Shown: positions 22,283-32,931 of the stretch, piece after piece | Numbering within the stretch: position 1 is the stretch's first letter | How the letters are laid out: every line of letters starts with the position of its first letter | Source of the DNA: Ascocoryne sarcoides NRRL 50072 | Taxonomy: Eukaryota; Ascomycota; Leotiomycetes; Helotiales; Gelatinodiscaceae | Length of the DNA: 64,000 nt | Direction of reading: 5' to 3' | Assembly: GCA_000328965.1 (NCBI GenBank) | Contig: KB205946.1 | Span: 124,001 to 188,000, forward strand | Made by a program: the position numbers and the translations under genes | Notes under the pieces: generated by a model | Database searches by the model: none | What the model saw: the letters and a program-made list of their open reading frames with translations, nothing else | Told to the model about the DNA's origin: nothing

Positions 22283-23714
22283 TGTGACTAGCCCTCCGAA
22301 GTGCAAAAGCAAAATATCAATTGAGAGATATGTCGAAATCGTGGCGTACAGTCAAATTAAATATAGAAAAGAATTGCAACTCACATGATTTTCTTCATTA
22401 TGCGACAGTTATAGATGAAAAACCCCACATCTGTAGCATCGTGATGTTGAGGTTGATATTCTCGTGTTAGTGATAGGGTGCTAGAAGGAATTGCGAAACC
22501 GGCTAAGCAATTTAGATGATGTTAAACCGTAAAAGTTATATTAAATGTCATCTCAGGCCAATCAAACGTGGGACTCCGGGGACTAGGGCCTCTCGCTTGC
22601 GGCTCCCGAAGTAAATGATTGATGGAAGAGATGTTCCACATGAACTTGATCATGAAGAGGGGGATAATGTGCTCTAGAATTCTCCACAGTTTACTCTGTA
22701 GACTGGGCGGAGGGCGCACCGACGGATCCATCTCCCATATCTCAGACTAAATTCTAGACCAAGCCCTCACATGTTGAATCGTCCAAAGATCTATCATAAT
22801 CATATTTTATCCGATGGATTGAATGAAAATTAGAGTCGGAAATATGAGAATTAAAATGCTGCTTCAGCTGGTTTGGAGAAATAGAGTGCGGGGAAAGTGG
22901 GGTTTTAAATGTAAAGAAGACACGGGACGGACCTTAACTTACTCTTAAAGAGTACCCCTCCAGCATCGGTAGCAGTTCCGATTGGTTGAATGAATATTAA
23001 GAAGTAGTGCAGGAATACCGAGTTTATAAGTTCTGATCCAAAATCCAAAATACTCATAGAATAGTATTTTGTAGCTAGCTGATTAGCCCGTTTTGTTGCT
23101 TTGTCGGTTGCAAAGCTTTTGAATGATCGTTCAGAAAACCAGGAGCCAAAGTCCTTACCAAGGTGAATGCGGCTCCCCATAAATAGATACAACTCCCAAG
23201 CGTAGTCTACTTCACAATCTTGCTCGATTAAAAGTGAAATTGGAGTCAAACGATAGTTCTGAATAATTGTTTAATGGCTTACTATTCTTCACTGTGCCCT
23301 TTTACTTGCAATGCGACAATCCTCGTCAATACGGCTTTGAATGATTCAGGAACATTGAATCAGAGCATCTCCCGTCTGGTGAAGTCATGCCAACATATAT
23401 TCTTGCATCCAAATTCTGTCTTCACCTCCACAATCTTTCAACCATCTAGGCACAGCACAAGAAGAGCGAACGAGCCAAATTTGGGCTTTTAATCCATCTC
23501 AAGCCACGAAAAGAAAACATTTACCATACTTAACAACATCTTTGGGCTTATATCCTCATAATCTACCCCTTCAAAATTTATAATTCTACTTAGCCCTTCG
23601 TGAGCATATTGTTCCTTTTTATTTTGTGATCTAAGTTTACTAACTGTTCAAAATAGTTAAATATACTTACTCCTTGGATCACTCACTTTCACTTTCCGCC
23701 AAGTCAATACCGTG
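22283..23714. other. Intergenic with an unassigned open stretch
   Basis: No supported gene. On the minus strand 22927-23258 is open and codon-like (contains VDYAWELYLFMGSRIHLGKD), preceded by a possible acceptor near 23262 and followed by a possible GTAAGT donor near 22946, but there is no ATG and no partner exon that I can defend. It could be one exon of an unrecognised or decayed gene. Confidence 0.35.
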
Positions 23715-24257
23715 ATGGTAACAGGCAAGGGTGAGGAGAGAGCACCACCTAAAAAGAGGAGATTGCGAGTTAAGAAAGATGGACCCATATTTACAAACAT
23801 CCAATATCAACCCGTTTCCCGTCTCTCGTCATCAGATCGCAAACATCTCCTTAAGCTCATCTACATCAAAACAGGCCTTCCGATCGCCGCCGCATCGTCC
23901 CTTCTAACTCGATACCAGAGTTTTGCGACCGTATACAGATACTTAGAACCCACCCGCATCTTATTCGCCAGCAGAATCGGCTACAAATCAATGAGCGAAG
24001 CAGACCGCCTGTTCCACTTGTGGTTAGTCCCAACGAGCTACGAGAACATCGTGGATCAGGCTATCATGGAGTTTGAGAAGGAAAGAGAGTTCACCGGTGC
24101 GGAGAGAAAGATTATGATGGAGTTTATCTTGAGGGAGAGGACGAATTTGAAGAGGAGTACGATTAGATCTATTGTGGAGAAGAATTGGTATTATGATGAG
24201 GACCCTATGAAATTGTTAACGAAGCATAAGATTAAGAAGGCAGCATTTGTGATTTGA
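23715..24257 (+). CDS. Hypothetical basic protein, 180 aa
   Basis: Single exon from ATG 23715 to TGA 24255-24257. Not recognised. The first 25 residues are very basic (PPKKRRLRVKK, a likely nuclear targeting patch). The rest is helical: RLSSSDRKHLLKLIYIKTG, PIAAASSLLTRYQSF, then EFEKEREFTGAERKIMMEFI and a lysine-rich tail KHKIKKAAFVI. The pattern of a short helix-turn-helix-like segment (LLKLIYIKTGLPIAAASSLL) would fit DNA binding but this is only an impression. No signal or membrane segment. Codon use resembles its neighbours. Downstream is a poly-C tract at 24600. Confidence 0.6.
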   Translation: MVTGKGEERAPPKKRRLRVKKDGPIFTNIQYQPVSRLSSSDRKHLLKLIYIKTGLPIAAASSLLTRYQSFATVYRYLEPTRILFASRIGYKSMSEADRLFHLWLVPTSYENIVDQAIMEFEKEREFTGAERKIMMEFILRERTNLKRSTIRSIVEKNWYYDEDPMKLLTKHKIKKAAFVI

Positions 24258-24822
24258 AGTGGGGAAGGTTAGATGGATTATCAAGATCGTTGCGTAATAG
24301 ATTGTGGGCGCAGGTATGGGTTGGGAAGGAGGAATAGATACTGTGGGAAGAAAGCTACCTGGTTGTAGCCCAGACAAGTGCGCTGATATTCGGTAATGAG
24401 AAATGCAATCGATGTTCTTAGTAAATCATGTCTTCTGTCGCAGTGAAACAACGCTTTGAAACAATGGTTAATTTCTGCACTTCTCGCCTCAACAAGCATT
24501 TTCTAATTGGTCTTCCAAAATCTTTCTGCTAACACTTCAAGAGAAAATCTAAATTGTCTCTTAGAGAAGAGTGCACTGCATATTTGTATATTTTTTCTAC
24601 CCCCCCCCCCCCTCCTAAGTTCATTCAGATCTTCTCTTTATGGGCTCAAAAAGTAAGATATAAGTGTCATCCACCTTCCTTAATATTCACATATCCAATC
24701 AACGACCCTCCTAAATTTAAGTTCAAAGCTTTTCCATGAAACAATCGCTACCACTATTCCGTCCTAAAAGACTAAAACCAACGATAATAAATCAAAAGGC
24801 GGCAGAAATGTTCCAACCCTTC
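24258..24822. other. Intergenic with poly-C tract
   Basis: Convergent 3' flanks of two small genes. A run of 13 C lies at 24600-24612. Nothing else seen. Confidence 0.5.
24600..24612. repeat. Homopolymer, 13 C
   Basis: Mononucleotide C tract followed by TCCT; prone to length error in sequencing. Confidence 0.9.
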
Positions 24823-25154
24823 CTATGCAACGGTTGAAAGGCATCCCTTTTTCTTCTTCAACTTCTCCAGCAATAGCTTTCCCTTTTCCTGCGGAGGTCC
24901 AGCTGGAATCTCCATCGCTTCCAAATATGGAACCGTGATTGCCCCCTCCATGATGAGGCCGGTAAGTCGTTCCTTTCCTGCCATTTCGAGTGTACCGTTG
25001 ACATCGATTTCTACTTCGTCGACAGGGCCTTCAAACTTTGGAAATAGGTTAGAACAAGTTACGGAGTGTAAATTAAACCAAGACTTACGCATGGTTCACG
25101 AGTAATGGTGATGGTGTTAGGGCTCTGGGCTGGCTGGGATGGTAGATGCGACAT
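24823..25154 (-). CDS. Small hypothetical protein, 92 aa
   Basis: Two exons, 25089-25154 and 24823-25035, joined in phase 0 over a 53-bp intron (GTAAGT to CCAAAG). The joined protein begins MSHLPSQPAQSPNTITITRE, then PCFEGPVDEVEIDVNG, LTGLIMEGAITVPYLEAMEIP, and ends with a lysine-rich tail (EKLKKKKGCLSTVA). I do not recognise it. The acidic, beta-like core with a charged C-terminal helix looks like a small soluble protein. The start is the first ATG in the frame; an additional upstream exon cannot be excluded. The donor and acceptor are good and the phase is kept, which is the main support for the model. Confidence 0.55.
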
Positions 25155-26243
25155 ATTTGCGAAGGGTACGCAGCTGTCTTGGCAGGGAACTTGGCTATGG
25201 TTGTTGTGTGGCAATCCGACTCGAATATTTTAATACTGCTCTGTGATTTCGAAAGACTTTCCTGGGCGAGGTGTTTCAGGAGGGATATCTTAGAAGAGGT
25301 TTCCTTTTCTGCGTCAGAACCTTCTCTATCGAAAGAAAAAGTGTAGAAAAAGGAAGGAAAATAGTTATGATGTGCTACATGATAGATGTGATTCACATTG
25401 GTTGAAGAAGATGAATTTAGTAGTTAAACAAGACTCACATGTAGAAAACACGGTGTGAATAGAATTTCTGACTTAGATGATGAGCCTACTAGGTCAATAA
25501 CTCACTCGATTATAACTTATATTCATATTCGCAATAGCTTTCATGTTATTCATATAAAAAGACGGGGTGGCACAATCACAATGGAAACCGTTTAAAGCCA
25601 GTTTAGGGCAAGAAAGAAGGGATTATTCATTTATGGCAATTTTCAGAAGTATTATTCAAGTAGCCCATGCTGGCCATGCATTCTCAGAGGTAGACAGGTG
25701 ACCCCCGTGTAAATTTGGAATCTAGAAAGAAATCGTAGTCGAGGAAATTCTTGAGTACTTTTATTCTAGGTACTTAATTCACTTGTGTTACCACATCAGC
25801 CTAATTCGAACGAACGTGATGTTAGATTTATAAAGGTTGATACTCAATAGCAACGTTTCAAGGAATGGTTACTGTATAAATACGAATGTTGGGATTATAA
25901 ACTTTGCTTATAGAAAATAGCCATGCTTGAAGATCTTTGAGCGAATAAACTTGGAAGGAAACAACTAGCTATAAGGATTGAAGCTAATTTTTGCTTAGTT
26001 GTGTAACATCAGGCAAAGGAAAAAAAGCAAGAACACCTCAAAGATGTAGTTCCTTGAAATCCTCGTGTAAGGTCTAATGAAATTGTATAGAAAATCACAG
26101 CCGCCTCAGACCCCAAGACTGCATACGTCGATAAACTTCAGCGAAATCTTCTTCCTAACCTACAAAAAGATCTTTCTAGATATTTAAAGTACGCTGGAAT
26201 TCTATGTTGACCAACTTCAATAATGACACCCCACACATCGTCA
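25155..26243. other. Intergenic, AT-rich
   Basis: About 1.1 kb, upstream of the small gene and downstream of the acetyltransferase. A minus-strand ORF over 25085-25396 is an out-of-frame shadow of the small gene. No other signal seen. Confidence 0.5.
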
Positions 26244-27006
26244 TCACTCCAACAGATGCATGCCATAAATATGAAGATTACTCTTCGCTTCCCATTCTCC
26301 ACCAATGAAAATAGGGTTTCCAGTCCAGACATGAATGCCCCTGTGCACCATTCCAGTCTTGTCCATCACCCGCATGCTCGCGGGATTCCTTCCATGCACA
26401 ATCGCTCTAACATATAGCTTTGAGAAAGGTGCCCAAAAGGATCGTGCCCGCTTACAGGACTCAAGTACTGCCTTCACTGACTCTGTTGCGTATCCTTTCC
26501 CCCATGCGATGGGTAAGAGCATATATGAGATTTCGACAGTTAGTGTTGTAGCCGCGGCTGTAGCGGGCAATGTGAGGGCCTCTGGCAAGGCGAGGCTCCC
26601 CGCACCCAAAGATATCACATTCACAAGGCCGATGAGTTCTGTAGATTCCCCCCCTTTCTCTGCTGGGTGGGGTTCGCCTTCAACAGAACCGCTCATTGAA
26701 TCAAGGATTTTGTGTACGGCATAGGAGACCTTGTACGTATTTTCGTCTCCGTTATTAGTTGGCAGGAAACTTTTGATACGCCTCTCCGTATCCTCGACAG
26801 ATTCTGCTCTGCCATGGAGGCTTCATACAGTCAGTTACATAAGCAAGAGGAAGAACGAGTAAGTTTTACCTCCACCACGTTGACTTTTCATTGCTGAATA
26901 GCTCATGAAGCCACCCGAGCTCTGGGCTTCCTCTTTCCGCTTTCGTGATACGAGTCAATTTCAACCGTGGGGTAAAGATAATCGGATCCATCTCGGGTAG
27001 CGCCAT
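26244..27006 (-). CDS. GNAT-family N-acetyltransferase (RimJ/RimL-like)
   Basis: Two exons, 26870-27006 and 26244-26820, with a 49-bp intron, giving 237 residues. These enzymes transfer an acetyl group from acetyl-CoA to an amine. The N-terminus MALPEMDPIIFTPRLKLTRI shows the typical TPRL-L-RI strand; the splice restores WWRSLHGRAESVEDTE. The acetyl-CoA site is ISYMLLPIAWGKGYATESVK (motif A, x-x-G-x-G-A) and the end has IVHGRNPASMRVMDKTGMV, the usual N-x-x-S-x-x-x-x-x-K-x-G helix. A Ala/Leu-rich insert (about residues 125-150) separates the two halves. Substrate unknown. It is divergent to the NEDD8 gene 728 bases away. Confidence 0.9.
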
Positions 27007-27734
27007 TACATAGAGTCAAGTCTAGCAAGGTGTAATAAAAGAGACGACAAAGTTGGTATATGACTGTGAATTATGGCGTGGGGAAAACCAAGGGGGACCT
27101 TTCAGGCAGCAATAGTCAAATTTCACGTGATGAAATGCTTCCTATCCTCAATAAAAGTTTGACTATTTCAAATCGTAAAGAAAGATATAAAAGAATATCA
27201 GCTAAAAAGAAATGCTGAACTAAGTATACGAGACTACGTCTACTGTTGCTCGGTTTGAAGTGCAAATTTGAACATAATAATGTATAGATGGAATTGCCGC
27301 TATTAGCAAGTGAAAGAGGATTTTAATGGCACAAGAGCATCGTGAGGTGAACAACGAGAAAGGCAAGGCACAATTGAGATAATTCAATCTATAGGATTCA
27401 CCTCGTAACAAAACTCCTCTCTCTTATAACAACAAATCACAAGTTATCCACGGATTAACATTGGCCCGGGCGCCTCTATACGCACCTGAAAACCGCCCCG
27501 CCTCCAAATAGCTGCATGCTTCCGACAACATCGCCAGACACTCTTCCCACTCTTTACCACTCAACACTGAAACCCAAGACAGGATACAGCTCCCCTCCTA
27601 CCGCCTCCGCGATCATATCTCAGCTCATACCCTCCTCAAGCTTGCTTCGCCTCCATAATCACCCTACCACGTCCCATTCCTGACTATCACTCCTACCTAG
27701 AGGACAAGCCTTGCGAACGAATTCGAAACCGAAG
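27007..27734. promoter_or_regulatory. Divergent intergenic region, GNAT / NEDD8
   Basis: Carries both promoters. The right half, about 27480-27720, is C-rich and G-poor on the plus strand, like a leader of the NEDD8 gene. No conserved site assigned. Confidence 0.4.
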
Positions 27735-28186
27735 ATGTTGATCAAAGTACGGACTCTAACGGGGAAAGAGATCGAGCTTGACATCGAGCCAGATTACAAG
27801 GTATATCCTCACCTCTCCACCTCCGCCTGTGTCTGCAGGAGCTGACAAAACATGAAGGTGTCGCAGATCAAAGAGAAGGTCGAGGAAAAAGAGGGCATCC
27901 CACCTGTCCAGCAGCGTTTGATCTTCGGCGGGAAACAAATGTACGTCCCCCTCACGACATAGCGTCTAAAATCGCATTCAAAGCTTCAGTTTTACGATCC
28001 TGTTGCCTGCTTGCATGCCCGCCCACCCCCACCAATCTACCCCGCCATCCACCAAAACCCTCTCCACCTAGACTAACACACTTCCCTAGGGCCGATGAGA
28101 AAACAGCAGCAGATTACTCTCTCGAAGGCGGAGCGACCCTACATCTCGTCCTTGCTCTACGCGGAGGTGCCAGCCTCGGCCTCTAA
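27735..28186 (+). CDS. RUB1: NEDD8/Rub1 ubiquitin-like modifier
   Basis: Three exons, 27735-27800, 27858-27940 and 28090-28186, giving 81 residues. NEDD8 is attached to cullins and switches on SCF-type ubiquitin ligases. The sequence is unmistakable: MLIKVRTLTGKEIELDIEP, KEGIPPVQQRLIFGGKQM, then LEGGATLHLVLALRGG. Ala72, which separates NEDD8 from ubiquitin (Arg72), is present, as is Lys48-equivalent in GGKQ. Gly75-Gly76 is followed by a five-residue tail ASLGL that a NEDD8 protease must remove before conjugation. Both introns interrupt the ORF at phase 0 and phase 2. It is followed by the elongin A gene in convergent orientation. Confidence 0.97.
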
Positions 28187-29355
28187 TTCCCCTCCGCCCT
28201 ATCTCGCCATACAACTCTCCTTCGACCCCCTCTCCCAAACCCCGAAACCAGCACACCGCACCATATCTAGTTTGTTTCCTGCACTTCGAACCCCCTCGCG
28301 GTGCTGAATCGCAACTTCTGCCATACGTTAAGGGGTTTCGGCGCATACATAGGTCGATTGGATGGATGGATGGCTCGATAGCGACTTACAGCTCTGCGGA
28401 TGAGAATTTTGCATTTCAAGGAAAGGAGATACGGAGTTGCTCGAGCATTACGGATCCCACCGGGCTTGCGTTTGTGGATTTTAGGGGCGAGGGATGCGAT
28501 GGATAGATAGATTTGTGATTACGGCTGATGAGGGATGGATGGATGGATGAGAGATGAGGGATGATGGGCGTTTTCATGCATAACATGCCTTGAGATATTG
28601 CGTCGAGCCTTTTAATACGAGATGCCCTCGCAGACGAGAGAATAGAAACTCCGCTTTCCCCCCGTCGCAGGTGTCGCAAGATTGTCTTATTACGTGCGGA
28701 TAAGATATACCGTTCTGCTTTTGTGACATGAAACTAAAGTTGGCACTATTTGGTTGTAATAGGAGTTTCCGAATTCAGCAGGTCTGGTCATGGAGGCCAG
28801 GCAAGCAGGAGGGCCAAAGGAGATTGTATGGGAGAAAAAAAAATAATGATTCAGGGCTGATGTTTCTTCCTAGATTCTCAGATATTCGAGATTTGAAGCT
28901 CTGCCTACGGACTTCAGGTCTATTCCTGAGTATCATGGTCTTAATTTAACAGTGAGCCAAATACATCGGGTTAAAAAGGAATCACAAAGCAGATGAGGAG
29001 ACAGATCAAGTGTATCTCGATATTCTGGAGCTGAGGTACGACTAAAGCTCGATATACAGATGAAGCATATTCCCAAATGGACTCACCCAGTCGAGTTAAT
29101 GCCTCCACCCAACGCCATCCCACCGTCCCGATCTGATCCAGATTGAAGTATGCATACAGCGCAAGCATAGATCACCAAGAGCATTCCCTTAATTGCAAAT
29201 GCTACCGTCCAACTCCAAATTCCTGTCTACCTAAGCTGGCCCCCAAACACCAAGTAGTATGCTAGCAAAATGCATCCTTCTCTAATGTATCCCAATCCTG
29301 TCTAATAACGCCATTCCAATAACCGTCCGATATCTACACACGGCTCTGTCTGATC
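28187..29355. other. Intergenic between NEDD8 and elongin A (convergent)
   Basis: 3' flanks of two convergent genes. Contains GGAT microsatellites at 28357-28373 and 28532-28550. A minus ORF at 28971-29168 has no recognisable family. Confidence 0.5.
28532..28550. repeat. GGAT tetranucleotide microsatellite
   Basis: About four GGAT units; a related short run lies at 28357-28373 and GATA/GATAGATA at 28500-28510. All in the NEDD8 3' flank. Confidence 0.8.
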
Positions 29356-30553
29356 TCAAGCGCGTCTAGGTTTCTTCACCTTGCGGTTGAAACAATCAAC
29401 CGGTGCCCTCTTCCTCGCCATCATAGGCTTAGGTCTTGACATCGGGGCTGGACTGTCACTCGAGTCACGAGAGAATGGCCTAGGTGGTGGCGAGCCAGCT
29501 GCAGCGACAGGTGGAGGCGAAGATGAAGTTTGATGGATACGGCCTCGAGGTTGGGCGACTGGGCGAGAAGAGGATTTCGGTGGTGGGGTGGCATCTTCAT
29601 CAAACAACTCATCAACGCTGACGTTGTCCTCGTCATCAGTACAGCTAATATAGTTGCACTCCTCGTCATCCTTGAAAGCAGTCGAAGCATCCCGTTTCGA
29701 ACCTGCGCCAGCGCTACCACTGCCCGAAGTCAAAGCTCGCAGCTTAGCCTCTCGTTCTTCGAGAGAGGGGCCATGAATTCGAAAGCCAGAGGCCGGGGCG
29801 CGGAGCTTGATGGCTGGTTGAGCGGCAGTGCGATACTGATTTACCATCCCAGCAGGTGCCTTCGTGACTCTCCCAATCTGCGAAAGTTTATGAGTGGGCT
29901 TGGACAACTTTCCCATCTGGGTAATTTCCTTGGCTTCTCGACGAGCGCGGATTAGGACACTCTTTCCGTCCGTGAGTTTTGTCTTGCTACCCGAGGTCCA
30001 TCTCATGGAGCTTAGGTCTGCTTTCTTCCAGCTTCCTCCGCTTCTGTGGTTTATAATGCCGTCTTTGCCAATCATTCGTGAATCTTTAGGGAGGGGGGGA
30101 AGGTCCTTCAGGTTGACGACTTTGGAAAGCTTGCTCTCTTTTTGACTCTTCAGGCCCATTAATGCATTGCGCAGATTCTCCTCATCTCTCTTAACCTCTT
30201 CCTCATGCAGTCTCTTGTACTTCATGTAGATTTCGTACCACTTCTTGCCATTCTTGGGAACCCATCTATGCTTCTCTTGAAGGGCGGGAAAATCTCGTTT
30301 GATGAACCGGTGCCAGATCTCAGCATCGTCGCCACATAGTTGGGGGGAATTGAGCTCAATTTGGTGGAGTTGCTTTGCAGATTGGATGTTGATCAGGATA
30401 TCTCGGACTAGCCTGTAGGGCATTGGATTGACATTGTCAATTACTGCCGAGGGGTCAGCTGCGTCATAGGGTAGGAGGCAATGTGAGTTACGTACAGCTT
30501 AGATTTTTGATTGCGACTCGTGTCGCGATATCTTTCAGAGACGGAACAGGCAT
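29356..30553 (-). CDS. ELA1: Elongin A (RNA polymerase II transcription factor SIII subunit A)
   Basis: Two exons, 30496-30553 and 29356-30443, 381 residues. Elongin A binds elongin C and works in RNA polymerase II elongation and in a ubiquitin ligase that removes stalled polymerase. The N-terminal domain is clear after splicing: MPVPSLKDIATRVAIKNLS, LIDNVNPMPYRLVRDIL (the BC-box-like region), QLHQIELNSPQLCGDDAEIW, HRFIKRDFP and KWYEIYMKYKRLHEEE. The rest is basic and disordered: ITQMGKLSKPTHK repeats of low complexity, an acidic DDEECNYISCTDDED patch, and a Pro/Ser-rich tail ending KRAPVDCFNRKVKKPRRA, a likely nuclear signal. Divergent to THOC7, 513 bases apart. Confidence 0.92.
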
Positions 30554-31066
30554 ATTGAATATCCTCTCCAGCTGGAGCGAATTGCGAGAATAGAGAGGGA
30601 AAGTTCCAGACAGCAGAAGCGCTCGAAAGGGCTAGTTAAGTTGGTGAATAAGGCTGTGCGACAGAACGTGAAGTTGACGTGGGAGTGGAGTGGTTTGAAA
30701 TCAAGCTTGGCGTTAAGAGGCTTGTGCTGCAGTGATTTGGGAAATCGATTGAATAATTTGGGGGGACATTTGGTCTTTATGAATTGATTTGGAAAAGAAG
30801 AACGAGAACAAAGGATATATTCGTGGAAAGTAAGGTTGGAGGTAAGCCTCAAAGCTAGCCTTCTAGCCTCAATATCTCGGGGGCTAGCGGCCGCGTCATT
30901 GACGGCAACCCCCGGCCGGAAAATCTACCCCTGCACAATGTTAAACTTAGAACAATAACTATTTCCAGCCTCATCGTATCAACTTGAATATCTTTACAAA
31001 GAACATAACCACTCTGACATCACCTCCTTACAAAGGTCACCACGTCATATAATCTCATAACACACA
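30554..31066. promoter_or_regulatory. Divergent promoter, elongin A / THOC7
   Basis: 513 bases between two ATGs on opposite strands; must hold both promoters. A GC-rich patch at 30880-30930 (GGGGGCTAGCGGCCGC) sits near the middle and an A-rich leader precedes THOC7. Confidence 0.55.
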
Positions 31067-32167
31067 ATGGCCACATTTCAGCTGCTCGATTCAAAGGATG
31101 AAGATGAACTACACAAATCACGCCTTCTCAACGTAGAGGAGAAGCCATTCAAGCGCGTCTCCAGACGACTCCTCACGCCAGGTTCCCTCCTCCAACCCCG
31201 CAGCAAGCTCCCAACTCCTCCTCCTGATAGCACCCCTCAAGATGCAGCCGCACAAGAATCCGATGGCCAAAAAAGCCCAGAAGACTACAGGCAATTTCGC
31301 GAAGATATCCTCCTCGACTTCGCCGCCTTCGACAGCAGCATCTCCCGCATCCAATTCGTTCGCAACAGCAACGCCCGCGAGGTCGAACGATACAAGACCG
31401 ATAAACAACGTATCCTCGACACCGCGCAGGCCGTCCGCGAAAATACGGCACTTCTGAGAGTCCAGCTAGAGGAGGCTAAGGCGAAGCTAGAACAGAGAAA
31501 GAAGTTCGACGAGTTAGCTAAAAAGATCTTTGATAATCGGATGTTGAAGACGAGGGAGGAGCAAGCGGGACATCTGAGGAAGCTAGAGGAGGAGTGTAGG
31601 GAGCTGGAAAGGGAGAGCGAGGCGTATGCGGAGACATGGAAGGAGAGAAAGGAGCAGTTTGAGAGGATCGTTGGAGAGGGGATGCAGTTGAGACGGTTGA
31701 TTAGGGATGAGAAGGAGGAGGTAGAGAGGAGGGAAGGTATGGAGGGAGGAGAGGAGGATGGGGAGGTTGGAGAGGGGTCGAGGGGCGGACAGACGCCGAA
31801 GCATCATAGTGAAACTGCGACGCCTAGATCTGATGGGGAAATGCTCAAACCGAGACCATATTCGAACAGTTTGTCGAGACCGGGAAGTAGGGGAACAAGT
31901 AGGGCACCATCGCCTGCTGTTTCGGATCGGAAGAGACTGGTGGATCTGTCCGACGAAATGGATCAAGGTATACCCGCAGAGGCCAAGGCTGACGCTGTGG
32001 TCGACGAGGATGCCATGGTGGTGGAACCCACCCCAACAATCACTGCTGCAGACACACCTATGGCGGAGGCGGAGGTGGAGACGCCCAAAGTAATCGTTGA
32101 TGAGCCTGCCGGAGACAACGCTGAGCAGGGCGAGGCAGATGCTGGGGAGAAAATGGATACCACATAG
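31067..32167 (+). CDS. THOC7: THO complex subunit 7 (THOC7/Mft1 family)
   Basis: Single exon, 366 residues. The THO/TREX complex couples transcription with mRNA packaging and export. The N-terminus carries the family mark KSRLLNVEEKPFKRVSRRLL, followed by a Pro/Ser stretch, then DYRQFREDILLDFAAFDSSI and a long coiled coil (about residues 95-225, for example LLRVQLEEAKAKLEQRKKFD). The C-terminal 130 residues are acidic and disordered with SRPGSRGTSRAPSP. Fungal THOC7 proteins have this same short conserved head plus variable tail, so the length is normal. Start ATG at 31067 is preceded by CACACA. It converges with the TBCA gene, with 242 bases between stops. Confidence 0.9.
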   Translation: MATFQLLDSKDEDELHKSRLLNVEEKPFKRVSRRLLTPGSLLQPRSKLPTPPPDSTPQDAAAQESDGQKSPEDYRQFREDILLDFAAFDSSISRIQFVRNSNAREVERYKTDKQRILDTAQAVRENTALLRVQLEEAKAKLEQRKKFDELAKKIFDNRMLKTREEQAGHLRKLEEECRELERESEAYAETWKERKEQFERIVGEGMQLRRLIRDEKEEVERREGMEGGEEDGEVGEGSRGGQTPKHHSETATPRSDGEMLKPRPYSNSLSRPGSRGTSRAPSPAVSDRKRLVDLSDEMDQGIPAEAKADAVVDEDAMVVEPTPTITAADTPMAEAEVETPKVIVDEPAGDNAEQGEADAGEKMDTT

Positions 32168-32409
32168 ACTATCTCTGCGAGGGCATATCTGCAAGAGCAG
32201 AAGGGAGATGTACGATGTATTGTACCATAGAAAGGAAGATACCCTCTATCTAATTGAACCAGAAACACCATACCATGCTATGCCATTGATTGCTCCATTT
32301 CTCATTTCATTTTCACGTATCCCTACCTCGCGGACTCCATTGTTTCCCCGCGCTTCTCTCCCTTGGGTATCATTCCTCCCTTCCTCGATCTATATTTCAT
32401 ACACACACC

Positions 32410-32931
32410 TTACAACGGAACCGCCAAAACCCCCCTCGCCTGGCTGATCGCCTCCTTCGCCTTCACCACCTCTTCCTCGCTTGCTCCATTCCCCTCTGCT
32501 ACCTCGAGCTGATCCTCCAACTTCTGCAGCGCGGCCGTGATACGTTCGCGAAGCGATGGAAACACGGCTTTGGTTTCTTCGATTGCGGTGCGCTGTGAAC
32601 ATTATATCAGTCATCCATCCGTCACCATTCCCAGACGACAATCTACGCCTTCTTCCATATAGATTGGGTTGCTACTCGTACTGCGAATAGCGGGGTAGTG
32701 AAATGGGAAGCGGAGGAGAGGGGAGGGGGAAAGAAGTAAAGCCAAGGAAAGGAAAGAAAAGCTAACCTCCTGCTTGATCTGAAACTCCTTATTCTCATCA
32801 CCATTCGTGCTCGCGAGGACTCTCTCCAATCGCGATTCCTGCGCCTGGAGCTCTTTGTGGTATGAGGATTCCTCCTTGACCAGGCGGAGCACCGAGGACG
32901 TAGCGATGACGAGAGGATTGGGGGGTGCCAT
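32410..32931 (-). CDS. TBCA: Tubulin-specific chaperone A (tubulin-binding cofactor A)
   Basis: Two exons, 32767-32931 and 32410-32592, joined in phase 0 over a 174-bp intron, giving 115 residues, the family length. TBCA holds beta-tubulin after release from the chaperonin during tubulin folding (Rbl2 in yeast). Three-helix-bundle marks are visible: MAPPNPLVIATSSVLRLVKE, ESSYHKELQAQESRLERV, FQIKQE joined to RTAIEETKAVFPSLRERI and then TAALQKLEDQLEVAE with a Glu-rich last helix. The frame extends upstream of 32931 but without an ATG before the MAPPNP start. Confidence 0.95.

Noticed and set aside
28971..29168. Minus ORF downstream of elongin A
   Set aside because: No recognisable family and located in convergent 3' flanks.
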